From Natroniella sp046097105 (GTDB taxonomy: Bacteria; Bacillota; Halanaerobiia; Halobacteroidales; Halobacteroidaceae), in contig NZ_CP175562.1 of assembly GCF_046097105.1 (NCBI RefSeq), positions 806,001 through 870,000 on the forward strand: DNA of 64,000 nt, in the 5' to 3' direction. The notes below the pieces were generated by a model. That model was given only the letters and a program-made list of their open reading frames with translations, had not been told where the DNA came from and did no database searches. The position numbers and the translations under genes were made by a program. Positions 1 through 8,500 of this stretch are shown piece after piece (within the stretch, counting starts at the first letter, position 1; the number at the start of each line of letters is the position of its first letter).

Positions 1-1
1 T

Positions 2-100
2 ATTTATAAGACTCATAAGTTTAAATATGGGAAAGATAAATATTACGATATTAAAGATGAAGCAGTAGAGAAAATAGCTAGGATTTTAGGTTATATATAA
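2..100 (+). CDS. C-terminal end of an unidentified phage gene (partial)
   Basis: An open frame enters from the left edge and ends at TAA 98-100, giving 32 residues rich in Lys, Tyr and Asp and ending in DEAVEKIARILGYI. I do not recognise the family with certainty. Its place directly before the terminase genes is where many Firmicutes phages keep the late-transcription regulator (ArpU/RinA-like or sigma-like). A Lys/Tyr-rich stretch followed by a helix ending in LGY would suit the tail of such a DNA-binding protein. That role is inferred from position only. Confidence 0.45.
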   Translation: MYKTHKFKYGKDKYYDIKDEAVEKIARILGYI

Positions 101-168
101 AATCAGAGTAAATTCAGAAAGAATTCCGAAAGATTTCCGATACATTGAGCTTAAAAGTGTGGTATAGT
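100..168 (+). promoter_or_regulatory. Candidate activator-dependent late promoter with four 11-bp repeats
   Basis: Four consecutive 11-bp units lie at 100-110, 111-121, 122-132 and 133-143: AAATCAGAGTA, AATTCAGAAAG, AATTCCGAAAG and ATTTCCGATAC. A -10-like TATAGT follows at 163-168, but there is no good -35 at the right distance. One helical turn per unit next to a -10 without a -35 is what an activator-dependent phage late promoter would look like. It would drive the whole structural operon starting at 271. Repeats are seen; function is inferred. Confidence 0.45.
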
Positions 169-193
169 GTTAGTAAGTGAAAGTTTCAAAGAC

Positions 194-228
194 AACGCGT
201 CCAGAGGTGGGCGTGTTTTATTTATTTC
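194..228 (+). terminator. Weak hairpin and T-rich run before terS
   Basis: ACGC (195-198) can pair with GCGT (211-214), with an inner CC/GG pair and small internal loops, followed by GTTTTATTTATTT. It resembles the terminator-like hairpins often found just upstream of terS in Firmicutes phages. The stem is imperfect, so it may be an attenuator or be irrelevant. Confidence 0.35.
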
Positions 229-270
229 AAAAACAAATCTCATAGAAACTCAAGGAGGTGGGCCAACAAT

Positions 271-951
271 GTGAGCTACTCACAAAAAGAGTACAAGCAG
301 ATGAAAGAGCAGATTAGAATATCATCTAATTGGGATGAAGAGTACATCGATCGAGTAGTTGAGGTGTCGCTTGAGAAGGGTTATCCTATCTGTGGTGCTA
401 AAGCAAGAAGCACTGGCTCACCTTGCAAAAATAGACAGTCTAAAAATGGTCGTTGTAGAGTGCCACAACATCAAGGAGGTAGCGGGCCAACTAATCCAAA
501 TAAGCTGAAGAAGAATAAAAATGCAGTTAAGACTGGTGAGCATGAAACTATTTGGCTTGACCAGCTTGATGAAGAAGAGGTAAAGCTATTTGATTTAATA
601 CCGGTTGATGTTATGAAGCAGTTAGATGAAGAGATTAAGCTGACTACTTTAAGAGAACGTAGGATGCTTAAGCGAATAGCCAACTTGGCTCAAGCTGACT
701 TTACAGAGGTTGAACGAAAGTATAGGGAAGGTGTTGGCCCTGAGGGTAAGGTTGACATCAAAGAAGGTAAAGAGTTAGCTGCACTGGGCCAAATTCAAGA
801 TATAGAAGAAGCTCTTACAAGAGTGCAGTCCAGGAAAGCTCGTCTAATAAGCATCAAGCATAAGATTATTGATGGTGATGATCCAGGCAAGGAAAAAGAG
901 GTTGCTAACTTCTTAAGCAAGCTTAGAAAGAGTGTTCAAGATGGCTCTTGA
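271..951 (+). CDS. Phage terminase small subunit
   Basis: A 226-residue protein that would recognise phage DNA and recruit the large subunit for packaging. The N-terminal part is helical. Residues 40-70 carry a Cys-rich motif (CGAKARSTGSPC, then GRC and QHQGG) leading into a basic GPxNPNKLKKNKNAVKTG segment, a pattern common in small terminase subunits of temperate Firmicutes phages. The C-terminal half is helical and charged. Start is GTG behind AAGGAGGTG at 252-260; an ATG at 269 is dead because TGA follows at once. The 3' end overlaps the large subunit by 11 bp. Confidence 0.8.
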   Translation: MSYSQKEYKQMKEQIRISSNWDEEYIDRVVEVSLEKGYPICGAKARSTGSPCKNRQSKNGRCRVPQHQGGSGPTNPNKLKKNKNAVKTGEHETIWLDQLDEEEVKLFDLIPVDVMKQLDEEIKLTTLRERRMLKRIANLAQADFTEVERKYREGVGPEGKVDIKEGKELAALGQIQDIEEALTRVQSRKARLISIKHKIIDGDDPGKEKEVANFLSKLRKSVQDGS

Positions 952-2164
952 GGATTTATACCATGAAAAGCAACAGGAAGTATTAAGATATGCCTGGAAT
1001 AATGACTTTTTTATGTTGATCAATCATGGAGCTAAGCGATCAGGTAAGACAAAAGTTGATAATGATATATTTTTAAGCGAGCTACAGCAGGTTAAAGAGC
1101 GGGCTAAAGGTGTTGGGGTTGATAATCCTCAATATATTTTGGCTGGTACCAGTATTGGAGCAGTTAAGCGGAATGTGTTGAATGAATTAGAGAATGATTA
1201 TGGCTTAGAAATTAACCTAGATAAATTCAACACCTTCAACCTGTTTGGTGTTGATGTGATCTGCTTTGGTCATGAGAAGATAAGCCATTTGAAGAAAATA
1301 AGAGGGATGACTTCTTTTGGTGCTTATATCAACGAGGGTACGATGGCTAACGAAGAGGTATTTGATGCTATCAAGTCCAGGTGTTCAGGTGAAGGGGCCA
1401 AGATAGTAGTCGATACTAACCCTGATCATCCTGAGCATTATATCAAAAAAGATTACATTGACAATCCGAATATAGCTGACTTTCATTGGGAGTTAGAAGA
1501 TAACACCTATCTAAGCGACAGATATATAGCAAATATCAAAGCATCTACTCCACAAGGGGTATTCTTCAAAAGAAACATTAAAGGGCTTTGGGTGATGGCT
1601 GAGGGTGCTATCTATGAGAATTTCAACAAGGATATACATTACATCAGTCGCCACGAGTTGGCCCAGAAGAATATTATTCGTTATTGGGGTGGGATTGACT
1701 GGGGTTATGCTGAAGGTCATGCTGGGGTAATAGTTGTTGTTGGTGAAGATGATGAGGGTAACTATTATTTGATTGAGGAGCATTCCAGAGAGAAAGAGGA
1801 TATAGATTATTGGGTCGAAGTTGCCCAAAGGATGTCTAAGCGTTACAAGGGCATCTATTTTTATGCTGATACTGCTAGAACTGAGCATATCGATAAAATG
1901 ATAGCTGAAGGGATTAATGTTCTGTATGCAGATAAATCTGGCGGGTCTGTCTTAAGTGGTATTGAATTGATTGAATCGCTTTACAAGACTGATCGACTGT
2001 TTATTGTTGAAGATAATGTTGATAGATTCAAGAAGGAAGTTTATATGTATATCTGGGGGCCAGATGGTAAGCCAGTTGATAAATACGATAATGTTTTAGA
2101 TGCTTTAAGATATGCACTTTATACTGAACTAGGCGATGCAGGCGTGATTATATATGACATTTAG
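941..2164 (+). CDS. Phage terminase large subunit
   Basis: A 407-residue packaging motor with ATPase and nuclease parts. Walker A is GAKRSGKT near residues 31-38. A strand with VVDTNPDHP near residue 165 fits the end of the ATPase domain. The RNase H-like nuclease starts at GGIDWGYAEG (acidic residue in IDWG), with later acidic positions in YADTARTEH and in DNVLDALRYAL near the C-terminus. Family resemblance is to PBSX/SPP1-type large subunits. I prefer ATG 941 over in-frame TTG 932 because conserved sequence starts at MALEDLY. It would cut DNA headfuls or specific ends; the mechanism cannot be told from sequence. Confidence 0.9.
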   Translation: MALEDLYHEKQQEVLRYAWNNDFFMLINHGAKRSGKTKVDNDIFLSELQQVKERAKGVGVDNPQYILAGTSIGAVKRNVLNELENDYGLEINLDKFNTFNLFGVDVICFGHEKISHLKKIRGMTSFGAYINEGTMANEEVFDAIKSRCSGEGAKIVVDTNPDHPEHYIKKDYIDNPNIADFHWELEDNTYLSDRYIANIKASTPQGVFFKRNIKGLWVMAEGAIYENFNKDIHYISRHELAQKNIIRYWGGIDWGYAEGHAGVIVVVGEDDEGNYYLIEEHSREKEDIDYWVEVAQRMSKRYKGIYFYADTARTEHIDKMIAEGINVLYADKSGGSVLSGIELIESLYKTDRLFIVEDNVDRFKKEVYMYIWGPDGKPVDKYDNVLDALRYALYTELGDAGVIIYDI

Positions 2165-2179
2165 TAGGAGGTGAAAAAT

Positions 2180-2362
2180 TTGAAAATTAGCGAGTTAACA
2201 ACTGCTGAATTGGTTGAAGAGTTAGAGAAAAGAGAAGGTGTCAAGGTAGCTAGTGTTGGCCCGGAAGGTGAAGTGTCAGTTGATATTGATGATGAAGCAG
2301 AACCGATCGATACTACGCATTGGATAGACGGGCCAACCAAGATTGTGATCATTACAGACTAG
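2180..2362 (+). CDS. Small phage protein, BC1881-like
   Basis: A 60-residue acidic protein beginning KISELTTAELVEELEKREGV, matching the opening of a small phage family (BC1881-like) often seen between or near packaging genes; function unknown. The second half carries SVDIDDEAEP and ends KIVIITD. Start is TTG at 2180, 7 nt after AGGAGGTG at 2166-2173; the in-frame GTG at 2171 lies inside that Shine-Dalgarno and cannot be the start. It is part of the late operon between terL and portal. Confidence 0.55.
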   Translation: MKISELTTAELVEELEKREGVKVASVGPEGEVSVDIDDEAEPIDTTHWIDGPTKIVIITD

Positions 2363-2389
2363 CCTTGCTAGATTGAGAGGGGGTGAAAG

Positions 2390-3640
2390 ATGGGTTTTCT
2401 TAGGAATGCACTAAACAAATTATTCAATAAAGGAGTTAGTATCATTCAAGGTATTAACCCTTTTTCTTCTCAAGAGTACATCAGTAAAATATATGAAAAT
2501 CCAAGCTTTACACTAGCTGAAGAAAAGAAAACCAAAGCTCTTAAGGCGGTTGAATGGGGAGTATTTAAAGATACAGGAGATGGAGGGAAAGAAGAGGTTG
2601 AAAATCACACTCTTTCACCTATCTTTGAAATGCCTAATGGCAATGTGACTTGGGGGGAGTTTTTAGAGCAGCTAACAATCTGGTATGATGCTCAAGATAA
2701 TGGGGTGTTGCTTGAAAAAGTTGAAGGAATACCAGGAATGAAGCCAACTTTACATCTTTATAACCCTGAAAATTTTACTGTTGATTATACAGGAACTAAA
2801 ATTAACAAGATTACTATTTCCAATCCTAATCGAGTTATCCAAGGTGATGAACTAGATAACTTCATGTGGATCAAGCAGGTGAACAGCTATCAAGGTATGG
2901 CTGGGGTTGAATATGGAACCACTACTCAAGGATATAGCAACCAGAGAGGAATGGCTCTTTTGGGTAGCTATGTTTACAATGCCTGGGACTGGAATAATAA
3001 GTTGGTGAAGAAATCAGGGAAGAGGTCAGGGATTATCTCAAGCGAAAAACCTTTGTCACCTGACACTCAAGAGATGATTAGGCAAAAGTATGAAGCTATG
3101 AATACTGGATCGGACAATATAGGTAAACCAGTAGTTGCAAGCGGTAAGTTAAAGTTTGAACCTTCTGACGTTGATCCTAAAGACAGTGATTGGTTAGGCG
3201 GTGAAAAGACAGCACATGAAAGGATTTGTATTAGCCTTGGTGTACCACCTGAGTTAGCTGCAGCTGGTGAATCTACTTACGAGAACAGAAAAGAAGCTAA
3301 AAAAGAGATGTATTATTCAACTATTATCCCTTGGTGCAAGGAATTGTCAAAAAGGTTTAATTATTTCTTAGATGATTGGCTACAAGATGGAGAAGCTATT
3401 GACTTTATGACTGATTCTATTCCAGCATTACAAAATGATATAGCTGAGACAATTAAGTCGCTCGATCCACTCAAAAATAGGGTAACAGTTGATGAATATA
3501 GAGGAATTGTATCTGATTTAACTGATTATGATTTACCTGAGATTGGCGGAAAGTTAGGGGCCAAGATATTGGTTTCTGCTTCAGATGCTACACTTGATGA
3601 GTTAACTCAAGATATAGAGCCGACTAAGGATGTGGAATAA
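2390..3640 (+). CDS. Phage portal protein (HK97 family)
   Basis: A 416-residue portal that would form the dodecameric ring at the capsid vertex through which DNA passes. Typical portal features run in order: N-terminal helix, a LxxIFEMPNGNVTWGEFLEQL helix-turn region near residues 75-95, LYNPENFTV, and the wing/stem segment with LGVPPELAAAGESTYENRKEA near residues 285-305, the most characteristic portal motif. The C-terminal tail is acidic. ATG follows GAGGGGGTG. The stop overlaps the start of the next gene (TAATG), implying translational coupling. Confidence 0.88.
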   Translation: MGFLRNALNKLFNKGVSIIQGINPFSSQEYISKIYENPSFTLAEEKKTKALKAVEWGVFKDTGDGGKEEVENHTLSPIFEMPNGNVTWGEFLEQLTIWYDAQDNGVLLEKVEGIPGMKPTLHLYNPENFTVDYTGTKINKITISNPNRVIQGDELDNFMWIKQVNSYQGMAGVEYGTTTQGYSNQRGMALLGSYVYNAWDWNNKLVKKSGKRSGIISSEKPLSPDTQEMIRQKYEAMNTGSDNIGKPVVASGKLKFEPSDVDPKDSDWLGGEKTAHERICISLGVPPELAAAGESTYENRKEAKKEMYYSTIIPWCKELSKRFNYFLDDWLQDGEAIDFMTDSIPALQNDIAETIKSLDPLKNRVTVDEYRGIVSDLTDYDLPEIGGKLGAKILVSASDATLDELTQDIEPTKDVE

Positions 3641-4374
3641 TGAGTAGTGCAACTGTTAGAAGAAAGAGGTTAAGCAGATACTCACAAAGGTTGGCCCTCC
3701 AGGAGAAGAAAAGATTTGCTGGAGTTTTTGAATGGTTGGCCCGTAAGATTGAGAATGATAATAGCGATAAATTTGCTGATGGTTTTGAGGTTGACTATGA
3801 TGGCTTTAGCGAAAGGATGAAAAATTCTTTATTAAGGAGTTATGAAAAGACATCTTATAGGTTCTCAGATTATATTAGCAAGTTATTTAACTTCGATCTA
3901 GATAATGATGAGATTCGAGCAGTTGCTAATCAAGCAGTTAGAGAGTATAGTCAAAAACACGCTGCTAAAAAGGTGCAAAGTATTACAGAGACGACTAGAG
4001 AGTTGATTAATAATTTAGTCACTAAACAGCAGCAGGAAGGGCGTAACATAAGGGTTATAGCTAATAATCTAGTTGAGAGAGTGGAAGATATGTCAGATGC
4101 TAGAGCTATGACTATTGCCAGAACTGAGACAAGTATTAACTTGAGCAATACTAATAATTTGACTGCTTCTAAAGCTGGAATGAAGAAAAAGACCTGGAGG
4201 CATGTTGGTGCGGGCCAAGACCACAGAGAAAACCATAAGGCTTTAGATGGCAAGACAGTCAAGATTCATGAGCCTTTTGATTTAGGAAATGGAATTACAG
4301 CTATGTATCCGCATGATCCAGAATTGCCACCAGGTGAGGTTATTAATTGTTATTGTATAGTTACTTATTCTTAA
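3640..4374 (+). CDS. Minor head protein, Mu gpF-like (head morphogenesis)
   Basis: A 244-residue protein with the phage Mu F-like head morphogenesis domain in its C-terminal half. Diagnostic sequence is RAMTIARTETSINLSNTNN followed by KTWRHVGAGQDHRENHKALDG and a closing PGEVINCYCIVTYS with paired cysteines. The N-terminal half is helical. Such proteins are minor capsid components, often made next to the portal. It is translationally coupled to the portal gene (1-bp overlap) and followed by the protease-capsid gene after 12 bp. Confidence 0.85.
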   Translation: MSSATVRRKRLSRYSQRLALQEKKRFAGVFEWLARKIENDNSDKFADGFEVDYDGFSERMKNSLLRSYEKTSYRFSDYISKLFNFDLDNDEIRAVANQAVREYSQKHAAKKVQSITETTRELINNLVTKQQQEGRNIRVIANNLVERVEDMSDARAMTIARTETSINLSNTNNLTASKAGMKKKTWRHVGAGQDHRENHKALDGKTVKIHEPFDLGNGITAMYPHDPELPPGEVINCYCIVTYS

Positions 4375-4386
4375 GAAAGGAGTGGT

Positions 4387-6228
4387 TTGGTGGATCCGGA
4401 GGAGAAAGAAGAGTTTTTAGAGTCGCTAAAGCAAAAAGATATAGATCCAAACTCGAAACTTAACTTCGGCTGTGATTTAGAGCAGTTTGAAGAGACTGAC
4501 AGAACTGGAGAGTTTGAAGGGTATCTAGTTAAGTATGATACTGAAAAGTTGGCCAAGGGTATGTTCAGGTTTTCTCCTGGTAGCATGAAAGTTAACGAAG
4601 GAGAAGTAATAGCAGCACTTTATCACCATAATGAACGTGGTAAGATACCAGTTGGAGCAATGGTTGGTCATGAGGATGAGGAAGGATTTAAAATTAAAGC
4701 TAAATTAGATTTATCGAAAGATGATGAGGGGAAATACATCAATCAAGAAGCTGCTAAATTATATTCTCTAATGACTAATATGGGTGATATGAATTTACAG
4801 TTTGAGTTAAGTGCTGGAGGTAGAGTTACCAAAAGAGAGATTGCTGAAGATGAGAAAATGGGTAGAAAATATATTTATATCAAAGAGTTTAAAGCTCGAG
4901 AAGGCAGTATAGTAATCAAAGGTGCTGTTGACGGGGCAAAGATTGAAAATGTATTCAGTGATATAGATTTAGAAAATAACAAGGGGGATGAAAACAATAT
5001 GGATCCAGAAGAAATCAGACAGATGTTCCAAGAGGAATTAAAAGCGATTGAAAGAGATATGTTCTCTGCTAAAACTGAGGAAGAATTACAGGAGTTGGCC
5101 CAAAGCTTTGAAGATTTTGAAGCTAAGTTTGATGAAGCTCAAGAAGAGATTGGAACAGAGTTTGAAGAAAAATTTGAGAGTATCAATGAGGTAATTAAGA
5201 CTCTTAAGAGCAATTACACGCCAACTGAGAAAGAATACAATGAAGCTGAGCAGATTAAAGCAATATTTGAAGCTGCTAAAAAAGATGAAGATACTATCTT
5301 CAGTGCTGATCAAGAGTTTGCTGCTCAAACTTCTAGCCATGATTCAGGAGTTAAGCCAACATTTATCGAGAGAATTTTAGAGCGGATTCAAGAAGCTAAT
5401 CCAGTATTACAAGATATTGAGTTTATGAGTATTACTGACAACAGCCTATTTATTCCAAGAGAAATGCTAGGGCTCCCAGATACAGGGTGGGTAGGAGAAG
5501 ATCCAAGTGAAGATCCAAGAGAGGAAACTGATGTCACTAAATTAGATGATGTTGAGATTGACTTGCATCAATTATATGCACTTCCTGTAGTTTCTAATAA
5601 GTTCCTTGCTACTAACTTTGTTCAGTATTTACCTTTCTTGATGAGAAGAGTAGAGTATGCTTTATCCTTGGCCCTTGCTAATGCTGTGTTCAATGGTACA
5701 GGAGATAAACAACCTTTAGGTATCTTACAGGATGAGAATGTAAATCAAGAGGAAACTATTGATTTAACTACTGGTGGAGACGAAACAGAAGATGATAAGT
5801 TTGCAGATAAGATTATTGATATTTATTATTCTGTAAGAAGTGAGATCGCAAGCCAAGCTAAGTGGTATATGAGACGTGAAACTTGGGCCAAAATTTCTAA
5901 GCTCAAGAATGAACGTAAAGATTTCTATATCACCGACCTTAACGATGGGAACCAGCGAACTTTAATGACTCGACCAGTTGAGATTGTAGAATCTGATGGT
6001 TCTGGGCTTAAGCCAATTGAAACTGCTGAAAATGATGAGCATGTTATGGTATTTGGTGACTTTGCAATGGGTATGCAAGGTATCCAGAATAACAACTTGA
6101 ATATTAGAATTGAAGATAGAGTAACTACTAAAGGTTTCACTAAGTATTACTTAGAGAAGTTATTAGGTGCTGGAGTGCAGCTTCCTGAGAGGTTCGTTAA
6201 GATTAAAGTTGCTAAGGATACAGAGTAA
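4387..6228 (+). CDS. Prohead protease-major capsid protein fusion
   Basis: A single 613-residue frame carries the HK97-type prohead protease (about residues 15-185) and the major capsid protein (about 290-613). In the protease, His lies in ALYHHNERGKIPVG and the likely catalytic Ser in QFELSAGG, as in S78 peptidases. Residues 205-290 are Glu-rich coiled coil, like the scaffolding delta domain. The capsid part has SLFIPREMLG, PVVSNKFLATN, ANAVFNGTG and KQPLGIL. Start is TTG behind AAGGAG. An internal ATG at 4999 behind AAGGGGG (4981-4987) could produce the capsid with its delta domain as a separate 409-residue product. Confidence 0.88.
   Translation: MVDPEEKEEFLESLKQKDIDPNSKLNFGCDLEQFEETDRTGEFEGYLVKYDTEKLAKGMFRFSPGSMKVNEGEVIAALYHHNERGKIPVGAMVGHEDEEGFKIKAKLDLSKDDEGKYINQEAAKLYSLMTNMGDMNLQFELSAGGRVTKREIAEDEKMGRKYIYIKEFKAREGSIVIKGAVDGAKIENVFSDIDLENNKGDENNMDPEEIRQMFQEELKAIERDMFSAKTEEELQELAQSFEDFEAKFDEAQEEIGTEFEEKFESINEVIKTLKSNYTPTEKEYNEAEQIKAIFEAAKKDEDTIFSADQEFAAQTSSHDSGVKPTFIERILERIQEANPVLQDIEFMSITDNSLFIPREMLGLPDTGWVGEDPSEDPREETDVTKLDDVEIDLHQLYALPVVSNKFLATNFVQYLPFLMRRVEYALSLALANAVFNGTGDKQPLGILQDENVNQEETIDLTTGGDETEDDKFADKIIDIYYSVRSEIASQAKWYMRRETWAKISKLKNERKDFYITDLNDGNQRTLMTRPVEIVESDGSGLKPIETAENDEHVMVFGDFAMGMQGIQNNNLNIRIEDRVTTKGFTKYYLEKLLGAGVQLPERFVKIKVAKDTE
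4981..5001 (+). promoter_or_regulatory. Internal ribosome-binding site and ATG for separate capsid
   Basis: Within the fusion gene, AAGGGGG at 4981-4987 precedes an in-frame ATG at 4999-5001, which opens MDPEEIRQMFQEELK at the beginning of the delta-like coiled coil. Spacing is slightly long at 11 nt. The position exactly at the domain border makes an in-frame internal start plausible; most virions need far more capsid than protease. Confidence 0.45.
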
Positions 6229-6247
6229 TAATTAGCTGAGGGGGTGT

Positions 6248-6265
6248 GGAGGGTGTTGACCCTCC
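6248..6265 (+). other. Perfect 6-bp hairpin between capsid and connector genes
   Basis: GGAGGG, loop TGTTGA, CCCTCC. The 5' arm is the only strong Shine-Dalgarno-like sequence ahead of the connector start at 6273, so folding would hide it. No T-run follows, so it is not an ordinary terminator. It could lower translation of everything after the capsid or protect the capsid mRNA 3' end. Confidence 0.55.
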
Positions 6266-6272
6266 TTAACTT

Positions 6273-6800
6273 ATGCTTGATATAGAGTTTGCTAAGAAAA
6301 TGACAGAGATTGAAGATGAGGAAGTTTTGCAGTTTATGATCGATGCAATTATTAAGAAGATAGAACGAATTATTGGTTATTCGTTGGCCCGAGAGGAAAG
6401 AACAGAGTATATAAAAGGCGTTAATACTGAATATCTGTGGTTAAAAAGAAAGCCAGTTAGTGAAGTAGCTGGTATTATTTTATTTAATGAGGAATTGACA
6501 GAAGATGAATATCAGTTAAGAAGTCCAGAAGATAGACCTTATTTGAAGTTGAAGGATAGAGTTGTACCAACTTCAGAGGAAGCTGAGGTCACTTATACAG
6601 CAGGTTTTGAATCTGGAGAGCTTGATTCTGATATAGAGCTATTAATATTCAACTTAATCAATGACTTTAGATCTAATCTGGAGGATGGAGATATTAAAAG
6701 CTATAGTTTTGCTAAGATATCAGTTAAGTTCACTTCTTATATGGAAAAGCAGGAAAATCTATATAGCCAGATTACAGAAGTATTTGGAGTGGTTATATGA
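6273..6800 (+). CDS. Head-tail connector (gp6-like)
   Basis: A 175-residue, largely helical protein of the HK97 gp6/SPP1 gp15 adaptor type that would dock below the portal. Recognisable features are the helix DAIIKKIERIIGYSLAREERTEY, the WLKRKPVSEVAGIILFNEELTEDEY strand region, and the DIELLIFNLINDFRSN helix. Position immediately after the capsid gene is the usual one. Its ribosome site is partly hidden in the 6248-6265 hairpin. The stop overlaps the next start (ATGA). Confidence 0.75.
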   Translation: MLDIEFAKKMTEIEDEEVLQFMIDAIIKKIERIIGYSLAREERTEYIKGVNTEYLWLKRKPVSEVAGIILFNEELTEDEYQLRSPEDRPYLKLKDRVVPTSEEAEVTYTAGFESGELDSDIELLIFNLINDFRSNLEDGDIKSYSFAKISVKFTSYMEKQENLYSQITEVFGVVI

Positions 6801-7288
6801 CAGTTAGAGTTGAGGATGATGATAAGAAGTTAGAGCAGTTATTTAAGGAATTGGAGTATTTAAGTTCTCATGTGATCCTTGTTGGTGTCCTGGCAGATGA
6901 TAAAGCCGATACTGATGATGAAGTAACTGTTAAAGATTATGCTATTTGGCTTGAATTTGGTGACAGGGAGTATAATGTTCACTATCCACCAAGACCATTC
7001 TTTAGAGAAGCTACTCAAACTGAAGAGGCAAGGGACAAAATTGAAGATAAGATGGAAGAGGAATTACAACAGGTTATTGACCTGAAGAAAACTGCCAAAC
7101 AGGCTATGGATGCTGTTGGCACCTATGTGCAAGGGCTTGTTCAGGAGAGTATTTTAGATGGTGACTGGGCTGATAATGCTCCTGCTACTATAGCTATAAA
7201 AGGCAAGAATCAACCATTAATCCAAACGACAACCCTTTTGAAGTCAATTGATTATGAAATTAAGAAAAGGAGTGAGTTACAAACATGA
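6797..7288 (+). CDS. Tail completion / HK97 gp10-like neck protein
   Basis: A 163-residue protein of the HK97 gp10-like family. The pattern is typical: N-terminal helix, AIWLEFGD then YPPRPFFREA, a long helix, and a C-terminal AIKGKNQPLIQTTTLLKSIDYEI that matches the family's PLIxTGxLxxSI ending. It would join the head connector to the tail. Overlaps both neighbours by 4 bp, as expected for coupled translation of neck genes. Confidence 0.8.
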   Translation: MTVRVEDDDKKLEQLFKELEYLSSHVILVGVLADDKADTDDEVTVKDYAIWLEFGDREYNVHYPPRPFFREATQTEEARDKIEDKMEEELQQVIDLKKTAKQAMDAVGTYVQGLVQESILDGDWADNAPATIAIKGKNQPLIQTTTLLKSIDYEIKKRSELQT

Positions 7289-7563
7289 AAAGGTTAAATC
7301 TAGCCAGTTTTGGGATTGCTAAAGATGGGCCAAATATGATTATCAGATTAGCTAGACATGTTTCTAGTTTAGAGGAAGTCATATTGAAGCAACAGAAAAA
7401 GATTGAGTTGTTGGAGAGTGAGTTGGAAGTTGATTCAGAACTAGAGCTGATGAAAGAGAAAGCTGAGGAGTTAGGGATCGACTTCCCACACAACATCAAA
7501 AAGGAAACGTTGGCCCAGAAGATTGAGGAGAAGTTAAAGGAAGATGATACAGGAGGGGAGTGA
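7285..7563 (+). CDS. Hypothetical phage protein with HeH/SAP-like C-terminus
   Basis: A 92-residue protein with an N-terminal region followed by a short coiled coil (SLEEVILKQQKKIELLESEL). The end, LMKEKAEELGIDFPHNIKKE followed by LAQKI, resembles the two-helix HeH/LEM/SAP-type motif found in many small phage structural proteins. Exact role unknown. Starts at ATG overlapping the previous stop and runs into the next gene with AGGAGGGG just before its end. Confidence 0.5.
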   Translation: MKRLNLASFGIAKDGPNMIIRLARHVSSLEEVILKQQKKIELLESELEVDSELELMKEKAEELGIDFPHNIKKETLAQKIEEKLKEDDTGGE

Positions 7564-7568
7564 TCCGC

Positions 7569-7961
7569 TTGAGAAAACTTAGGTTCGGCAGGATAATCAA
7601 GAAACATACTGCTCCAACTAAGGTAATTAAGCAAGGCGGTTATTTTGACGGGCCAAACTGGATTCCTGGAGAAGAAGTAGAGTATATTGCTGATTTAGCT
7701 CTATTTAATGTTGGCCCTGAGGAAGTTGAGTATTATCAAGGTGGCAAATATAGCACTCAGGATATTAAAGTATATGCTGTGGAGGGGTTAACTGCCAAGA
7801 ATGTAGATACTGGGGAAATAGAGCAAATTGAGCTTGAGAAAGAAGATATCATTGTAGATCAAGGCAATACCTATAAGATTGACTCGCAGAATCCTAGAAC
7901 TAGACACTCTGATTTTAATGAATATGCAGCTGTTAAGCAGGTGGTGGAGAATGACGATTGA
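7569..7961 (+). CDS. Hypothetical neck-region protein
   Basis: A 130-residue, strand-rich protein (GGYFDGPNWIPGEE; YYQGGKYSTQDIKVYA; DIIVDQGNTYKI). Size, position between gp10-like and the neck terminator, and predicted beta content suit a head-closure or neck protein, but I cannot name the family. TTG 7569 is the best-placed start for AGGAGGGG at 7552-7559; the in-frame GTG at 7560 abuts that site. The 3' end overlaps the next gene by 11 bp. Confidence 0.55.
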   Translation: MRKLRFGRIIKKHTAPTKVIKQGGYFDGPNWIPGEEVEYIADLALFNVGPEEVEYYQGGKYSTQDIKVYAVEGLTAKNVDTGEIEQIELEKEDIIVDQGNTYKIDSQNPRTRHSDFNEYAAVKQVVENDD

Positions 7962-8487
7962 TTTAGAAGGTTTTAAAGATGTAATTTGGCAGCCTATCAG
8001 TGACTATACAGGTGTTCCACAATTGCTTAAGGCTAATCAAGAGGTGCCTAAAAAGAGGTATAAATACCCTAGGATACTTTATTACTTTTTGACCAAGGGA
8101 GAGCAGGTCAATAATCGTCTGATTGAAACTAGAGAGGTAGTTGAAAGCGAATCAGAGGACTTTGAGCATGATATACTACACAAGTTTTATCTGAACCCGC
8201 AAATGATACTATCATTCCAAGGTTTTGGGCTTAAAAAAGGGCAGGTTTTGCCTTATATGCAGAAGTTGGCCCAGTGGTTTCAAATCAGGAAGTTAGGCAA
8301 GGAGTTTTTGCGTGATTATGATTGTATAGTTAGGAATGTTAATCAGATTGATGATGTAACTACTACTCTTGATAAGCAGCACGAGGAAAGGCTTAATCTT
8401 GATATTGAATTACAATTTGAGGATGTTGTTGAAGTCAGAATTGATACGATCGAAGAAATTGAAATTAATGGCAAGAAAATAGACTAG
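7951..8487 (+). CDS. Phage neck terminator (LIC_12616/gp12-like) protein
   Basis: A 178-residue protein starting MTIDLEGFKDVIWQPIS. Segments YPRILYYFLT, QMILSFQGFG, RDYDCIVRNVNQIDD and LDIELQFEDVVE match the general pattern of neck/tail terminator proteins that sit just before the sheath gene in DUF3383/DUF3277 phages. I prefer ATG 7951, after GTGGTGGAGA, over upstream starts in the same frame, which lie inside the previous gene and encode no family-like sequence. It would cap the tail tube at the neck. Confidence 0.65.
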   Translation: MTIDLEGFKDVIWQPISDYTGVPQLLKANQEVPKKRYKYPRILYYFLTKGEQVNNRLIETREVVESESEDFEHDILHKFYLNPQMILSFQGFGLKKGQVLPYMQKLAQWFQIRKLGKEFLRDYDCIVRNVNQIDDVTTTLDKQHEERLNLDIELQFEDVVEVRIDTIEEIEINGKKID

Positions 8488-8500
8488 AGAGGTGATTAAT

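Noticed and set aside
145..168. Ordinary housekeeping promoter TTGAGC/TATAGT before terS
   Set aside because: The spacing is only 12 bp, too short; an activator-dependent promoter is the better reading.
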